Source of the DNA: Methylobacterium sp. Leaf117
GTDB taxonomy: Bacteria; Pseudomonadota; Alphaproteobacteria; Rhizobiales; Beijerinckiaceae
Length of the DNA stretch: 64,000 nt
Assembly: GCF_001422985.1 (NCBI RefSeq)
Contig: NZ_LMNL01000023.1
Span: forward strand, 320,516 to 384,515
Direction of reading: 5' to 3'
Positions 9,609 to 16,780 of the stretch are shown here, piece after piece (positions within the stretch are counted from its first letter, which is position 1; each line of letters opens with the position of its first letter). Under the pieces are notes generated by a model, which did no database searches, was not told the DNA's origin, and saw only the letters and a list, made by a program, of their open reading frames with translations. The position numbers and the translations under genes are program-made.

Positions 9609-10208
9609 TTACATCGGCGGAACGGTGCCGTTCTCGCCGACGATCATCCGGTCCGCCACCGCGACGCCGCCGGCATCCGCCTTGGTGAAGGCGACGACCC
9701 GGGCGCCCGGCTTGATCTTGCTGACATCGCCAGGCGCAAGCGCCACGACCGGCACGCCCTCCGGCACCGTGATAATCTTCTCGCCACCCTTGTAGGTCAC
9801 CGTGATCGTCCGGTCGGTGGTTCCCGAGAGGGCGCCCACCGCGCCGTTGGTCATGGTGTTCTCCTTCTCGAGATCCCACGGATAGTGACCGTCACCGGTT
9901 CCACGCATGCTCGGTGCGAAGACCGCGACTTCGAGGGCCTTCAGGGTGCCGTCCGGCTGCGGCGTGGCCGCGGTCCCGATGTAGCTGTCCGGCTGAATGT
10001 CGCCGATCTTGGCGCTGTTGGCGGTCGCGACCCGGAGCGAGTCGCCGAGCTTCACCTGCACGGGGGCGCCGAGGCGCGGCTTGATGGTCACGCTCGCGCC
10101 GTCCACCGCCTCGATCGTGCCCCGGATACGGACCACGGGCGAATCGGCTCGGACCGGCAGACTGAAAGCGAGGCCGGACAGGGCGAGGGCGACGGTCAGC
10201 GACTTCAT
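9609..10208 (-). CDS. Exported 199-residue protein, tandem paralogue A
   Basis: The upstream member of the tandem pair. Signal peptide MKSLTVALALSGLAFSLPVRAD; mature protein opens SPVVRIRGTIEAVDGASVTIKPR and ends VGENGTVPPM. It shares its length and order of conserved blocks with its neighbour while clearly diverged in sequence, which points to an old duplication kept by selection. The start MKSL was chosen because it begins the signal peptide; an in-frame start eight codons earlier adds nothing. A gap of about 98 bp separates the two copies. Confidence 0.85.
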   Translation of the reverse strand: MKSLTVALALSGLAFSLPVRADSPVVRIRGTIEAVDGASVTIKPRLGAPVQVKLGDSLRVATANSAKIGDIQPDSYIGTAATPQPDGTLKALEVAVFAPSMRGTGDGHYPWDLEKENTMTNGAVGALSGTTDRTITVTYKGGEKIITVPEGVPVVALAPGDVSKIKPGARVVAFTKADAGGVAVADRMIVGENGTVPPM

Positions 10209-10301
10209 GCAGAGACTCCTGGCAACCGGCACCGGCCGGCGGTGGAGACGCTGCCTTCCCTTTGTCCAGCGCGCAAGTCAATTGCGCGCGACCCGGATGC
10301 G

Positions 10302-11159
10302 TCAGTGTGCCATCAGCATGGGAATGGCCGCGTGCGTCAGGAGATGGCTCGTCGGGCCACCGAAGATCATCTGGCGCAGCCGGCTCTGGGTATAGGCCCC
10401 CTTGATCAGAAGATCGCAGCCGAAGGCTTCGGCCTCCGCGAGATAGACCTCGCCCGGCGTGCGTCGTCCGGCCGAGTAGGCCCGGAAATCAGCGGAGATG
10501 CCCTCGCACGCGAGGGCGCGCGCAAGGTCCTCGGCTGTCGGGCCCGGGACCGTGCCGCCCTCGACGCTGATGACGCGGATGCGCTGGGCCTGACGGAGGA
10601 ACGGCATGGCGAAGGCGACGGCCCGGGCGGTCTCGGTCGAGCCGTTCCAGGCGATCAGGATCGCATCCCCGAGGGTGGCTGGGGCGATCGGAGGGGCCAG
10701 CAGGATGGGCCGACCGCTCTCGAACAGGGCGGTCTCGAAGGTGGTCATCCGCGGAGCCCCGTCCTCGGTGCCGGGCCGACCCACCACCGTGGCGGTGAAC
10801 AGGCGGGCATGTTGGCCGAGAAAACCGTCGCCGGCCGGCACGTCGGCCCGCCAGCGATAGCGTGGACCGGCGGCCAGAACCTCCGGATTGCACGGACCCT
10901 CGGGGGCCAGGGGAACACCGGCCTTGGTCATGAAGTCGATGAACTGGTTTCCGGCGCGCTCGGCCTCGACCTTGTCCGCCTCTTCGTCGCGCAGCCAGGT
11001 CATTCCCCCGACCATGTCGACGGGGACGTACTCCGCGAGGGCAGGGCGCAGGGACACGCCTTCGATGAGGCTGCCGAACCGCCGTGCGGTCAGGATGGCG
11101 GTCTCGAAGACGGAGGGCAGGGCATCGTGGAGGGCAACGGGAACGAGCAGGGTCTTCAT
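10302..11159 (-). CDS. Universal stress protein, two-domain
   Basis: 285 residues with two UspA-like halves. The N-terminal half opens MKTLLVPVALHDALPSVFETA, and the second half opens AILIAWNGSTETARAVAFAMPFL, the usual start of a USP domain. The C-terminal DLLIKGAYTQSRLRQMIFGG resembles the nucleotide-binding loop G-x2-G-x9-G-(S/T) of ATP-binding USPs in a variant form. Likely cytosolic and induced by stress. A 329-bp divergent region separates it from the DUF4142 gene. Confidence 0.9.
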   Translation of the reverse strand: MKTLLVPVALHDALPSVFETAILTARRFGSLIEGVSLRPALAEYVPVDMVGGMTWLRDEEADKVEAERAGNQFIDFMTKAGVPLAPEGPCNPEVLAAGPRYRWRADVPAGDGFLGQHARLFTATVVGRPGTEDGAPRMTTFETALFESGRPILLAPPIAPATLGDAILIAWNGSTETARAVAFAMPFLRQAQRIRVISVEGGTVPGPTAEDLARALACEGISADFRAYSAGRRTPGEVYLAEAEAFGCDLLIKGAYTQSRLRQMIFGGPTSHLLTHAAIPMLMAH

Positions 11160-11246
11160 CGCGGAGCCTTTCTCGCAACGGCACGAATGCCCGTTAGGCT
11201 AGTGCGAAACGCGATCTCGGAAAACTCCGATGGCATGACCACACAG

Positions 11247-11284
11247 GGTTTTCTCCATGGGATCCCATCTCCGGCGGGAAAACC
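11247..11284. repeat. Nested inverted repeats in divergent promoter region
   Basis: GGTTTTC (11247-11253) pairs with GAAAACC (11278-11284), and between them lies the 12-bp perfect palindrome ATGGGATCCCAT (11257-11268). The block sits between the divergent universal stress protein and DUF4142 genes, so it may be a regulator operator. The rest of this 329-bp interval shows no gene, only the EcfG-type promoter listed separately. Confidence 0.4.
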
Positions 11285-11372
11285 GAGCATCTTAAGCTTA
11301 CTTGCCGAAAAGCTTGACCGTTGGGAAGATCGACCTCGCTTGCGAAGCTGCCGAATAATCCAGTTCGAGACG

Positions 11373-11397
11373 GGAACTGAATTCATCTTGGGTCGTT
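11373..11397 (+). promoter_or_regulatory. EcfG-type general stress promoter
   Basis: GGAAC (11373-11377), a 16-bp spacer and CGTT (11394-11397) match the alphaproteobacterial EcfG promoter GGAAC-N16/17-CGTT without mismatch. The site lies about 90 bp upstream of a DUF4142 gene, a family often found in EcfG regulons. Confidence 0.65.
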
Positions 11398-11488
11398 GGC
11401 CCAGCAACCGTAGCCGGTCAGCGCTGCTCTATGCTTATACAATTCGTAGTGTGTGCTGCCGCTTCTGACTGTTCGCATTGAGGAACGC

Positions 11489-12199
11489 ATGATCAAGAAG
11501 ACTTTCGCTCTCACGGCTGTCATGGCTGCTCTGTCCGCACCGGCCTTCGCGCAGGGTATGCAGGGTGACTTCCGCATGGAGGCCATGCAGGCCAACGCCT
11601 TCGAGATTCAGTCGAGCCAGATCGCACTCAACAAGAGCCGGAATCCGCAGGTTCTGCGCTTCGCCCGCGAGGCGATCCGCGATCACCGCGCCGCCAACGT
11701 GGCGCTGGCCGGCGGCGAAGGCAATTACGCGGCCGCCCGCAGCAACGAGGGGCTTGGCGGTCTGGTCACGGCACCGCTCGCCGTGGCCGGTGGTGCCGTC
11801 GGTGCGGCGACCGGCATTGCGACCGGTGTGGTCGGCGGTACCCTGAGCGGCGGACCGGTCGGGGGCGTGGAGGGGATCGGAAGCGGTGCGGCTCGCGGTG
11901 CCGCCGCCGGTAGCCGTGTCTTCACCGGCGACGTCGATACGACAGCCGGGACCACCCTCGTCCAACCGAACCCGCAGCAGCAGGCGATGCTCTCCGAGCT
12001 GTCGCAGACTCCGGCAGGCCCGCGCTTCGACCGTCTCTACGGTAGCATGCAGGTCCAGTCGCACGAGATGACGATCGGCATGCTCCGTTCCTACGCCGCC
12101 TCGGGCCCGAACCCCGCTCTGCGCGCCCATGCCGAGCAGGCCCTTCCAGTTCTGCAGTCGCATTACCAGATGGCCCAGCGCCTGCCGGGCGCCCGCTGA
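11489..12199 (+). CDS. DUF4142 exported protein
   Basis: Signal peptide MIKKTFALTAVMAALSAPAFAQG, then DFRMEAMQANAFEIQSSQIALNKSRNPQVLRFAREAIRDH, the DUF4142 four-helix (ferritin-like) pattern. The domain is interrupted at about residues 90-150 by a Gly/Ala-rich stretch with repeated VGG and GVVGG turns that resembles a glycine zipper and could insert in or lie against a membrane. The helical domain resumes at LVQPNPQQQAMLSELSQT. The ATG has AGGAA 4 bp upstream. An EcfG-type promoter precedes it and a strong palindromic terminator follows. Confidence 0.88.
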   Translation: MIKKTFALTAVMAALSAPAFAQGMQGDFRMEAMQANAFEIQSSQIALNKSRNPQVLRFAREAIRDHRAANVALAGGEGNYAAARSNEGLGGLVTAPLAVAGGAVGAATGIATGVVGGTLSGGPVGGVEGIGSGAARGAAAGSRVFTGDVDTTAGTTLVQPNPQQQAMLSELSQTPAGPRFDRLYGSMQVQSHEMTIGMLRSYAASGPNPALRAHAEQALPVLQSHYQMAQRLPGAR

Positions 12200-12256
12200 A
12201 CCAGCGGATCTTCAGCTCCGGGACGCGGTTTCCCGGTGAATGACCTGGAAAAAAAG

Positions 12257-12282
12257 GACGTCGAGCCCCGGGGCTCGACGTC
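12257..12282. terminator. Bidirectional palindromic terminator
   Basis: A 26-bp perfect palindrome (GACGTCGAGCCCC and its complement) is flanked by an A-tract on the left and six Ts on the right. It can therefore act as an intrinsic terminator for both the DUF4142 gene and the convergent Nudix-carbonic anhydrase gene. Confidence 0.85.
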
Positions 12283-12318
12283 TTTTTTCGTATTCGCCAG
12301 GGTGGCTGGCGGGTCCTG

Positions 12319-12990
12319 TCAGGACTGGAAGCAGCCAATCAGCGAGGTCGGGCTGAGGCTGCGCCCCTCGCGGTCGATCGCGGGCTTGAAGACGCCGGTA
12401 TCCGGATCGCGCAGCAGCAATTCACCGCGCGCGATGCCAAAATGGGCTCCGTGCAGGGCCAGCCGCCCACTCATCACCCGACTGCGCACGAACGGGAAGG
12501 TCATCAGGTTTTCGAGGCTCTGCGCGACCATCGCGTATTCGAGCCGGGTCAGGTAGTCCGGCCCGCTCTGATCGCCGGCTTTCTCGGCGGCCGCACCGAC
12601 GAGCGACACCCACTTGCCGATGAAATCGCCCTTTGAAAGCGGTGCCGAGGGGTTGGCGTAGGCTTTGATGCCGCCGCAGCTGGCATGCCCCAGCACCACG
12701 ATGTGCTTCACCTCCAGCCCCTGCACGGCGAACTCGATCGCCGCAGAGGTGCCGTGAAAATCACCGCCGGTTTCGCAGGGCGGCACGATGTTGGCGACGT
12801 TGCGGATGACGAAGAGTTCGCCCGGTCCGGTATCGAAGATCACTTCCGGCGAGACGCGGCTGTCACAGCAGCTGATCATCAGCACTTCCGGGCTCTGGCC
12901 CTGCGCCAGCTTGGCGTAGCGCTTGGCTTCGTCGGGGAGCCGTCCGTCAATGAAGGAGCGGTAGCCGGATTTGAGCGTCTCTGGGAACAT
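12319..12990 (-). CDS. Beta-carbonic anhydrase (internal start within the fusion frame)
   Basis: Alternative product of the same frame. The ATG giving MFPETLKSGYRSFIDGRL is where stand-alone beta-carbonic anhydrases of this group usually begin, and it is preceded by a ribosome-binding sequence. The 223-residue product contains all of the zinc site (Cys41, His102, Cys105) and the Asp43-Arg45 dyad, so it would be a complete enzyme converting CO2 and bicarbonate. Whether the cell makes this form, the 419-residue fusion, or both cannot be decided from sequence. Confidence 0.65.
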   Translation of the reverse strand: MFPETLKSGYRSFIDGRLPDEAKRYAKLAQGQSPEVLMISCCDSRVSPEVIFDTGPGELFVIRNVANIVPPCETGGDFHGTSAAIEFAVQGLEVKHIVVLGHASCGGIKAYANPSAPLSKGDFIGKWVSLVGAAAEKAGDQSGPDYLTRLEYAMVAQSLENLMTFPFVRSRVMSGRLALHGAHFGIARGELLLRDPDTGVFKPAIDREGRSLSPTSLIGCFQS

Positions 12991-13578
12991 GCGGGAATCC
13001 TCTGTTGGCGTGTCGGTGGAGGGCTGGCCTTCATGGGGCGTGCCGGATGAGGGTGATTGCCAGGCAAGGGCAACGGGAGGGGCCGGCATCCGCCCGGCGA
13101 CGACGTCCCGGGCGACCTGCGCGAGGCCGGCCGGTTCGATCCGCTCGGCGGTGGATTCCAGTTCGTCGAGGGTCCACCAGCGGGTTCCGAGCACCGGATT
13201 GTCCTCGGTCTCGGCGAGGCGGCTCGTGTCCACGGTGGCATCGGGCAGGCGGACGACGAAGTAGCGCTCGCGTGCGAAGCGCGGGGTCTTGAACAGGTGG
13301 AACGGGCCATCGCAGGATGCGACCTGGGGGCCGATCGCGGAATCGGTCAGGCCAATCTCTTCCGAAAGCTCGCGCCGGCAGGCTTCGACATGCGTCTCAC
13401 CCGGCTCAAGCCCGCCGCCGGGCATGAACCAGAAGGTGCGTGCCTCGGGCGCGGCGGGATCGATCGGGCGCACCGCTTCGTACGCGATCAGTAGAAGGCG
13501 GTCATCGGGATCGAACACCAAGGCTCGGGCGATGTCGCGAACCGGAAGGTTCGGCGTCACGGAGGAGTCCTGCGTCAC
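12319..13578 (-). CDS. Nudix hydrolase fused in frame to beta-carbonic anhydrase
   Basis: One uninterrupted frame of 419 residues encodes two enzymes. Residues 1-165 are a Nudix hydrolase with box GGLEPGETHVEACRRELSEEI and the upstream FWFMPGG strand. A Pro/Ser/Thr-rich linker follows. From residue 197 (MFPETLKSGYRSFI) comes a complete beta-carbonic anhydrase with zinc ligands Cys237, His298 and Cys301 and the Asp239/Arg241 dyad (CCDSR, GHASCGG). The start chosen is the GTG six bases after AAGGAG; a TTG two codons earlier touches that site and is too close. It follows the DUF429 gene by about 14 bp. An internal ribosome site before Met197 suggests that free carbonic anhydrase may also be made. 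No stop codon separates the two domains, so a natural fusion or read-through product is possible. Confidence 0.8.
   Translation of the reverse strand: MTQDSSVTPNLPVRDIARALVFDPDDRLLLIAYEAVRPIDPAAPEARTFWFMPGGGLEPGETHVEACRRELSEEIGLTDSAIGPQVASCDGPFHLFKTPRFARERYFVVRLPDATVDTSRLAETEDNPVLGTRWWTLDELESTAERIEPAGLAQVARDVVAGRMPAPPVALAWQSPSSGTPHEGQPSTDTPTEDSRMFPETLKSGYRSFIDGRLPDEAKRYAKLAQGQSPEVLMISCCDSRVSPEVIFDTGPGELFVIRNVANIVPPCETGGDFHGTSAAIEFAVQGLEVKHIVVLGHASCGGIKAYANPSAPLSKGDFIGKWVSLVGAAAEKAGDQSGPDYLTRLEYAMVAQSLENLMTFPFVRSRVMSGRLALHGAHFGIARGELLLRDPDTGVFKPAIDREGRSLSPTSLIGCFQS
12998..13003 (-). promoter_or_regulatory. Internal ribosome-binding site before carbonic anhydrase
   Basis: On the coding strand AGAGGA lies 7 nt before the internal ATG, an ideal distance. 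It decides whether carbonic anhydrase can be translated on its own from the Nudix fusion message. Confidence 0.6.
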
Positions 13579-13592
13579 GATCAACTCCTTGG

Positions 13593-14384
13593 TTATTCGC
13601 TGTCCTTTCCCGCTTTACCAGGGAAATCCAAAGGAGCCAGGGGCGTACCCGTTGGAACGGCCGGCATCCAGATCACGATCGGCAGATCGCGATCGTCTCG
13701 TCCTGGCGGATCGGGCAGGGGGATGGCCCGGTTGTCCAGAAGATCGCGGGCCACGACGAGGCCTGCCAGCGCGTCGAGATGATCGTCGGCACCGACACCG
13801 GGCGGACGGGCGGCGATCAGGCCTTCCGGAAGGCCCGCAGTGGCCAGCAAGGCTCGACGTTCGGCCAAGCCCTGCTGGCGCCCCGGTCCCTTCTTTCCAG
13901 CCGCCAGGCCCCGCCCGCCGTTGAGCCGGCGGAACGCGATCTCGGGATGGACCTCGTGCAGGCGTATGCCCAGTTCGGGCCGGCGATCGAGCAGTGCATC
14001 GACCTCACGGATATACGGCAGGATGTTCCAGCACTGGATCGAGGGCGCGAAGGGCGGCGTGCTGTTCGAGCGGGACAGGGCCTTGGCCTCCGCGTAGGTC
14101 GCTGCGTAGACCGCGCACCGGGCCGGCACCGGAAAGACGCTGGCGCGACGCGATCCGAGCATGGCCCGGGCGGCCCGGTCGGCAACGCGTCCGCCGGCGA
14201 CGACGTGGGTGTCCAGGCCGATCGGAATATCGATCCCGACGCAAAGCGGCGCTTCGGGGGCGTCGAGAAGGTCGGCGACTTGGTCAAAACGCGCGGCGCG
14301 GTAGCGCGCCGGGTCGTCGAGATCGAGAAGGACACCGGCCCAAGCCCCGCGGCAGCCGTCGAGGCCGCCGATCCAGCGCGTCAT
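13593..14384 (-). CDS. DUF429 domain-containing protein
   Basis: 263-residue protein starting MTRWIGGLDGCRGAWAGVLLDL, the DUF429 hallmark (an RNase H-like fold with an early Asp in a G-x-D-G-C-R context). Further conserved blocks are VGIDIPIGLD, RRASVFPVPARCAVYA and HEVHPEIAFRRLNGG, then DHLDALAGLVVAR. The conserved Asp and Glu residues suggest a nuclease-like site, but the activity is not known to me. The longer open frame upstream antisense to DUF3775 was rejected as start. It precedes the Nudix-carbonic anhydrase gene closely, so they are probably cotranscribed. Confidence 0.88.
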   Translation of the reverse strand: MTRWIGGLDGCRGAWAGVLLDLDDPARYRAARFDQVADLLDAPEAPLCVGIDIPIGLDTHVVAGGRVADRAARAMLGSRRASVFPVPARCAVYAATYAEAKALSRSNSTPPFAPSIQCWNILPYIREVDALLDRRPELGIRLHEVHPEIAFRRLNGGRGLAAGKKGPGRQQGLAERRALLATAGLPEGLIAARPPGVGADDHLDALAGLVVARDLLDNRAIPLPDPPGRDDRDLPIVIWMPAVPTGTPLAPLDFPGKAGKDSE

Positions 14385-14486
14385 CGGAGCGACCCTGGAT
14401 ACGACCACGCGAACCGGATCGAGCTTGGCCCGTTGTCGCTGCTCAAGGCCGCCGCTGCCGGCGACCGCCGAAACAGGACTGCTTTC

Positions 14487-14885
14487 ATGGACATCGCCGT
14501 CGACAAGGTCACCGAGATCATCCTGCGGGTTCGGGCCATCGATGTGAAGGAAGGGCCGACTGACCCCGATTCCGGTTCCAATCCCATCGATGACGGCGCC
14601 ACCGACGTGCTCGTGTCCGGCACCGACGATGCGACCGAAGAGGAGCTGAGCGCCATGATCGGCGCCCTCAACGATGACGAGCGCGCCGACCTGCTCGCCC
14701 TTCTCTACATCGGGCGTGGCGACATGGAGCCGGAGGAATGGGCCGACGCGGTCCGGTTCGCCCGCGAGCGCGAAGCGGCCGGGGAGGGCGCCGCCCACGA
14801 GATCCTGGGCATCCCCAACGCGGGCGATCTCCTCGACGAGGGACTCGCCAATCTGGGGATCACGCCGGACCTGCCACAGGCCTGA
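14487..14885 (+). CDS. DUF3775 domain-containing protein
   Basis: 132-residue acidic protein (MDIAVDKVTEIILRVRAIDVKE...). The C-terminal half, with SAMIGALNDDERADLLALLYIGRGD and EEWADAVRFARER, is the DUF3775 pattern. It has no signal peptide or membrane segment, so it is cytosolic. Divergent from DUF429 across about 100 bp. That gap holds CGAAC-N16-CGTT (14410-14434), one mismatch from an EcfG promoter. Function unknown. Confidence 0.85.
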   Translation: MDIAVDKVTEIILRVRAIDVKEGPTDPDSGSNPIDDGATDVLVSGTDDATEEELSAMIGALNDDERADLLALLYIGRGDMEPEEWADAVRFAREREAAGEGAAHEILGIPNAGDLLDEGLANLGITPDLPQA

Positions 14886-14961
14886 CGACGAAACAGCCGC
14901 GCCGGTCCCGCATCAGCGAGACCGGCCCTAGCCCGAGCAGACGTCCGGGACCTGCAGCGTT

Positions 14962-15348
14962 TCACGGCTGGCAGGGCAATGCCAGGGCGGTATCGGCGAC
15001 GAAACCGGCCGTCTCACGCAGGCTTTGCAGCTGCCTCGCATCGAGCGAAACCGCCTCGGCCTCGCGATGGAGTCGGTCGTTGCAGGCACAGGTGGGGATT
15101 TCCCCGCGCGGCGGCGAACAGATGTCGTGATGCATGCAGGCGAGATCGAGGGCGTCGATCGGGGGCCTTGGACTCCGATTGCCCGGTCCGCAGTAATTTC
15201 CATGGATCAACAGGGTGCCCCGCGCCGGGTCGATGTAGGGCAGGTCCTGGGCCGACACGGGCATCGAGAGCCCGGCCGAGAGGACCGCAGCGAGCGCGAG
15301 CGGCGCCACCTGCTGGCGACCGGCCCGAACAGCGTGATCTGGGTCCAT
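14962..15348 (-). CDS. Secreted phospholipase A2-like protein
   Basis: 128 residues. A signal peptide ends near VSAQD. The mature protein carries a PLA2-like calcium loop (Tyr52-Cys53-Gly-Pro-Gly56), the active-site segment DLACMHHDIC with the His74-Asp75 dyad, and TCACNDRL with Asp91 where the second catalytic Asp of PLA2 lies. It has several cysteines for disulfides. It therefore looks like a small bacterial secreted phospholipase A2, acting on phospholipids outside the cytoplasm. The start chosen (MDPDH) has GAGG 8 nt upstream and begins the signal peptide; an earlier in-frame ATG adds 34 residues with no signal character. Confidence 0.75.
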   Translation of the reverse strand: MDPDHAVRAGRQQVAPLALAAVLSAGLSMPVSAQDLPYIDPARGTLLIHGNYCGPGNRSPRPPIDALDLACMHHDICSPPRGEIPTCACNDRLHREAEAVSLDARQLQSLRETAGFVADTALALPCQP

Positions 15349-15602
15349 CGTCGAAGCCTCGTCTTCGTGATCCACCACCCTCCGTCGAGAAAATGGAGCC
15401 GTGGCCCGCGGTGACAAGCGACCGTGGCGTTTCCCACTGGGAACCGCCACCGACCGACCCTAAGCGTCGCCTCTGGGATTCTGCCCGGACGACTTGCTCG
15501 CTCATCTCAGCCGAATGCGCCGGCCTGTCGCGGACGGCGAACCGCAACCGCGAACCGTTGGGGCGCCGGTCGAGGGTGCCGTTACCCCCATCATCCACAC
15601 CG

Positions 15603-15617
15603 TTAACCTTTTCTTAA
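15603..15617. promoter_or_regulatory. CtrA box 1 upstream of transglutaminase-like protease gene
   Basis: TTAA-CCTTTTC-TTAA matches the full CtrA recognition sequence TTAA-N7-TTAA exactly. It lies 72 bp upstream of the ATG. The region from 15349 to this site holds no recognisable gene. Confidence 0.7.
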
Positions 15618-15656
15618 CCCGCCGATTGTCGTGCAACGCCGGCCGTGGGACATTCG

Positions 15657-15671
15657 TTAACAGAAGCTTAA
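15657..15671. promoter_or_regulatory. CtrA box 2 upstream of transglutaminase-like protease gene
   Basis: A second perfect TTAA-N7-TTAA (TTAA-CAGAAGC-TTAA), 54 bp downstream of the first and 17 bp before the ATG. A site this close to the start may repress, while the upstream one may activate. Confidence 0.65.
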
Positions 15672-15688
15672 CGAGGCCAAGGGTGGTC

Positions 15689-16348
15689 ATGCGGTACGGG
15701 TTTTCCCAGCGTTTCTCGGCCCGGACGGTCCGCCGTGCTGCCATCGGCGCCGCCACCCTGTTGGCCGGCCTGCTCGCCGGCTCCGGCGCCGGTGCACAGA
15801 CCCTGGCTTCGCTGCCGACCGTTCCGAGCGCCATCAGCGCCGGTGTCCAGACCCGTCCCATCGCCGCCTGGGTCGATTTCTGCGCGACCTATGCCGGCGA
15901 ATGCGCCGTAAACACCGTCGAGCCGACCCAGATCACCCTGACGGCGGCGGTCTGGAGCGCCATCGTCGCGGTCAACCGCCGGGTGAACAAGTCTCTGGTG
16001 GCCGTCACTGACATGGATCACCTCCATGTCGCCGACCGGTGGGACCTGGCCGAGGACGGCTCCGGCGACTGCGAGGATTTCCAACTCCTCAAGCGCAAGC
16101 TCCTGGCCGAGATGGGCCTACCGCGCCGCGCCATGCGGATGACCGTGGTCATCGACGAGAAGGGCGAGGGCCACGCCGTGCTCACCCTCATCACCGACCG
16201 AGGCGACATCATTCTCGACAACAAGACGAGTGCGATCCTGCCCTGGCGCCAGACCGGCTACACCTTCATCAAGCGTGAGAGCCAAGATACCGTCGCCTGG
16301 GTGTCCCTCGGTCGGGCCATGTCGCCAGTCACCACCGCCAACCGCTGA
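15689..16348 (+). CDS. Transglutaminase-like cysteine protease (BTLCP), exported
   Basis: 219 residues. Signal peptide ends near GAGAQT. The BTLCP catalytic triad is readable: Cys128 in DGSGDCEDFQLLKRK, His162 in GEGHAVLTL and Asp177 in IILDNKT. Members of this family act in the periplasm; the best known relatives (LapG type) cleave surface adhesins, though many of the alphaproteobacterial copies have no assigned target. Two perfect CtrA boxes precede it, which suggests cell-cycle-timed expression. ATG chosen; a GTG two codons earlier is possible. Confidence 0.9.
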   Translation: MRYGFSQRFSARTVRRAAIGAATLLAGLLAGSGAGAQTLASLPTVPSAISAGVQTRPIAAWVDFCATYAGECAVNTVEPTQITLTAAVWSAIVAVNRRVNKSLVAVTDMDHLHVADRWDLAEDGSGDCEDFQLLKRKLLAEMGLPRRAMRMTVVIDEKGEGHAVLTLITDRGDIILDNKTSAILPWRQTGYTFIKRESQDTVAWVSLGRAMSPVTTANR

Positions 16349-16384
16349 GTGGTCCCGGTTCGGGATTGTGGACAACGCGATCCT

Positions 16385-16399
16385 TTAACTCGCGGTTAA
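16385..16399. promoter_or_regulatory. CtrA box upstream of small secreted protein gene
   Basis: TTAA-CTCGCGG-TTAA, a third perfect CtrA site, 43 bp before the ATG of the next gene and directly downstream of the transglutaminase-like protease gene. Confidence 0.65.
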
Positions 16400-16442
16400 G
16401 CGTGGTCACGCGAGGGTGCGCCCGTTCGGGAAGCCCCGCCTC

Positions 16443-16763
16443 ATGACGATCCGCCCCACCGCGCTCCTGCTTCTCCTGATGATGTCGTCCGCCGTGGCGC
16501 AGGATGGTGCGGCCGTGCCCGATCGCCATGCCGCGTGGCGTTCGTGCCTGCAGCGAAACTTTGCCCTCCAGGCCGCGATCGCCAGCCGCATCATCGCGGC
16601 GGATGCTGCGCTGCGGACCTGCCGACAAAGCGAGCAGGCCTATCTCGCCGCTCTGTCTGTCTCACCGTTGGTCGACGGTGACGACGTCGCCCGCGTCCGC
16701 CCGGCCCTGCTCCTGCGCGCCAAGGACTGGCTTCTCGACGGCGGACGCCAGCGCCCGCTCTGA
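16443..16763 (+). CDS. Small exported hypothetical protein
   Basis: 106 residues with signal peptide MTIRPTALLLLLMMSSAVAQ. The mature part has two Cys (RSCLQRNF and RTCRQSEQ) about 30 residues apart within predicted helices, so a helical hairpin held by a disulfide is likely. I recognise no family. It is expressed in the same direction as the protease gene and, like it, lies behind a CtrA box, so the two may form one cell-cycle-controlled unit. Confidence 0.75.
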   Translation: MTIRPTALLLLLMMSSAVAQDGAAVPDRHAAWRSCLQRNFALQAAIASRIIAADAALRTCRQSEQAYLAALSVSPLVDGDDVARVRPALLLRAKDWLLDGGRQRPL

Positions 16764-16780
16764 CGGCCCACGCGCAGATC

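Noticed and set aside
10269..10289. GCGCGCAA/TTGCGCGC hairpin as terminator of the universal stress protein gene
   Set aside because: The stem is real but no T-run follows on the minus strand, so termination is not supported.
14903..14926. CCGGTC/GACCGG hairpin between DUF3775 and the phospholipase-like gene
   Set aside because: Short stem and no T-run on either side.
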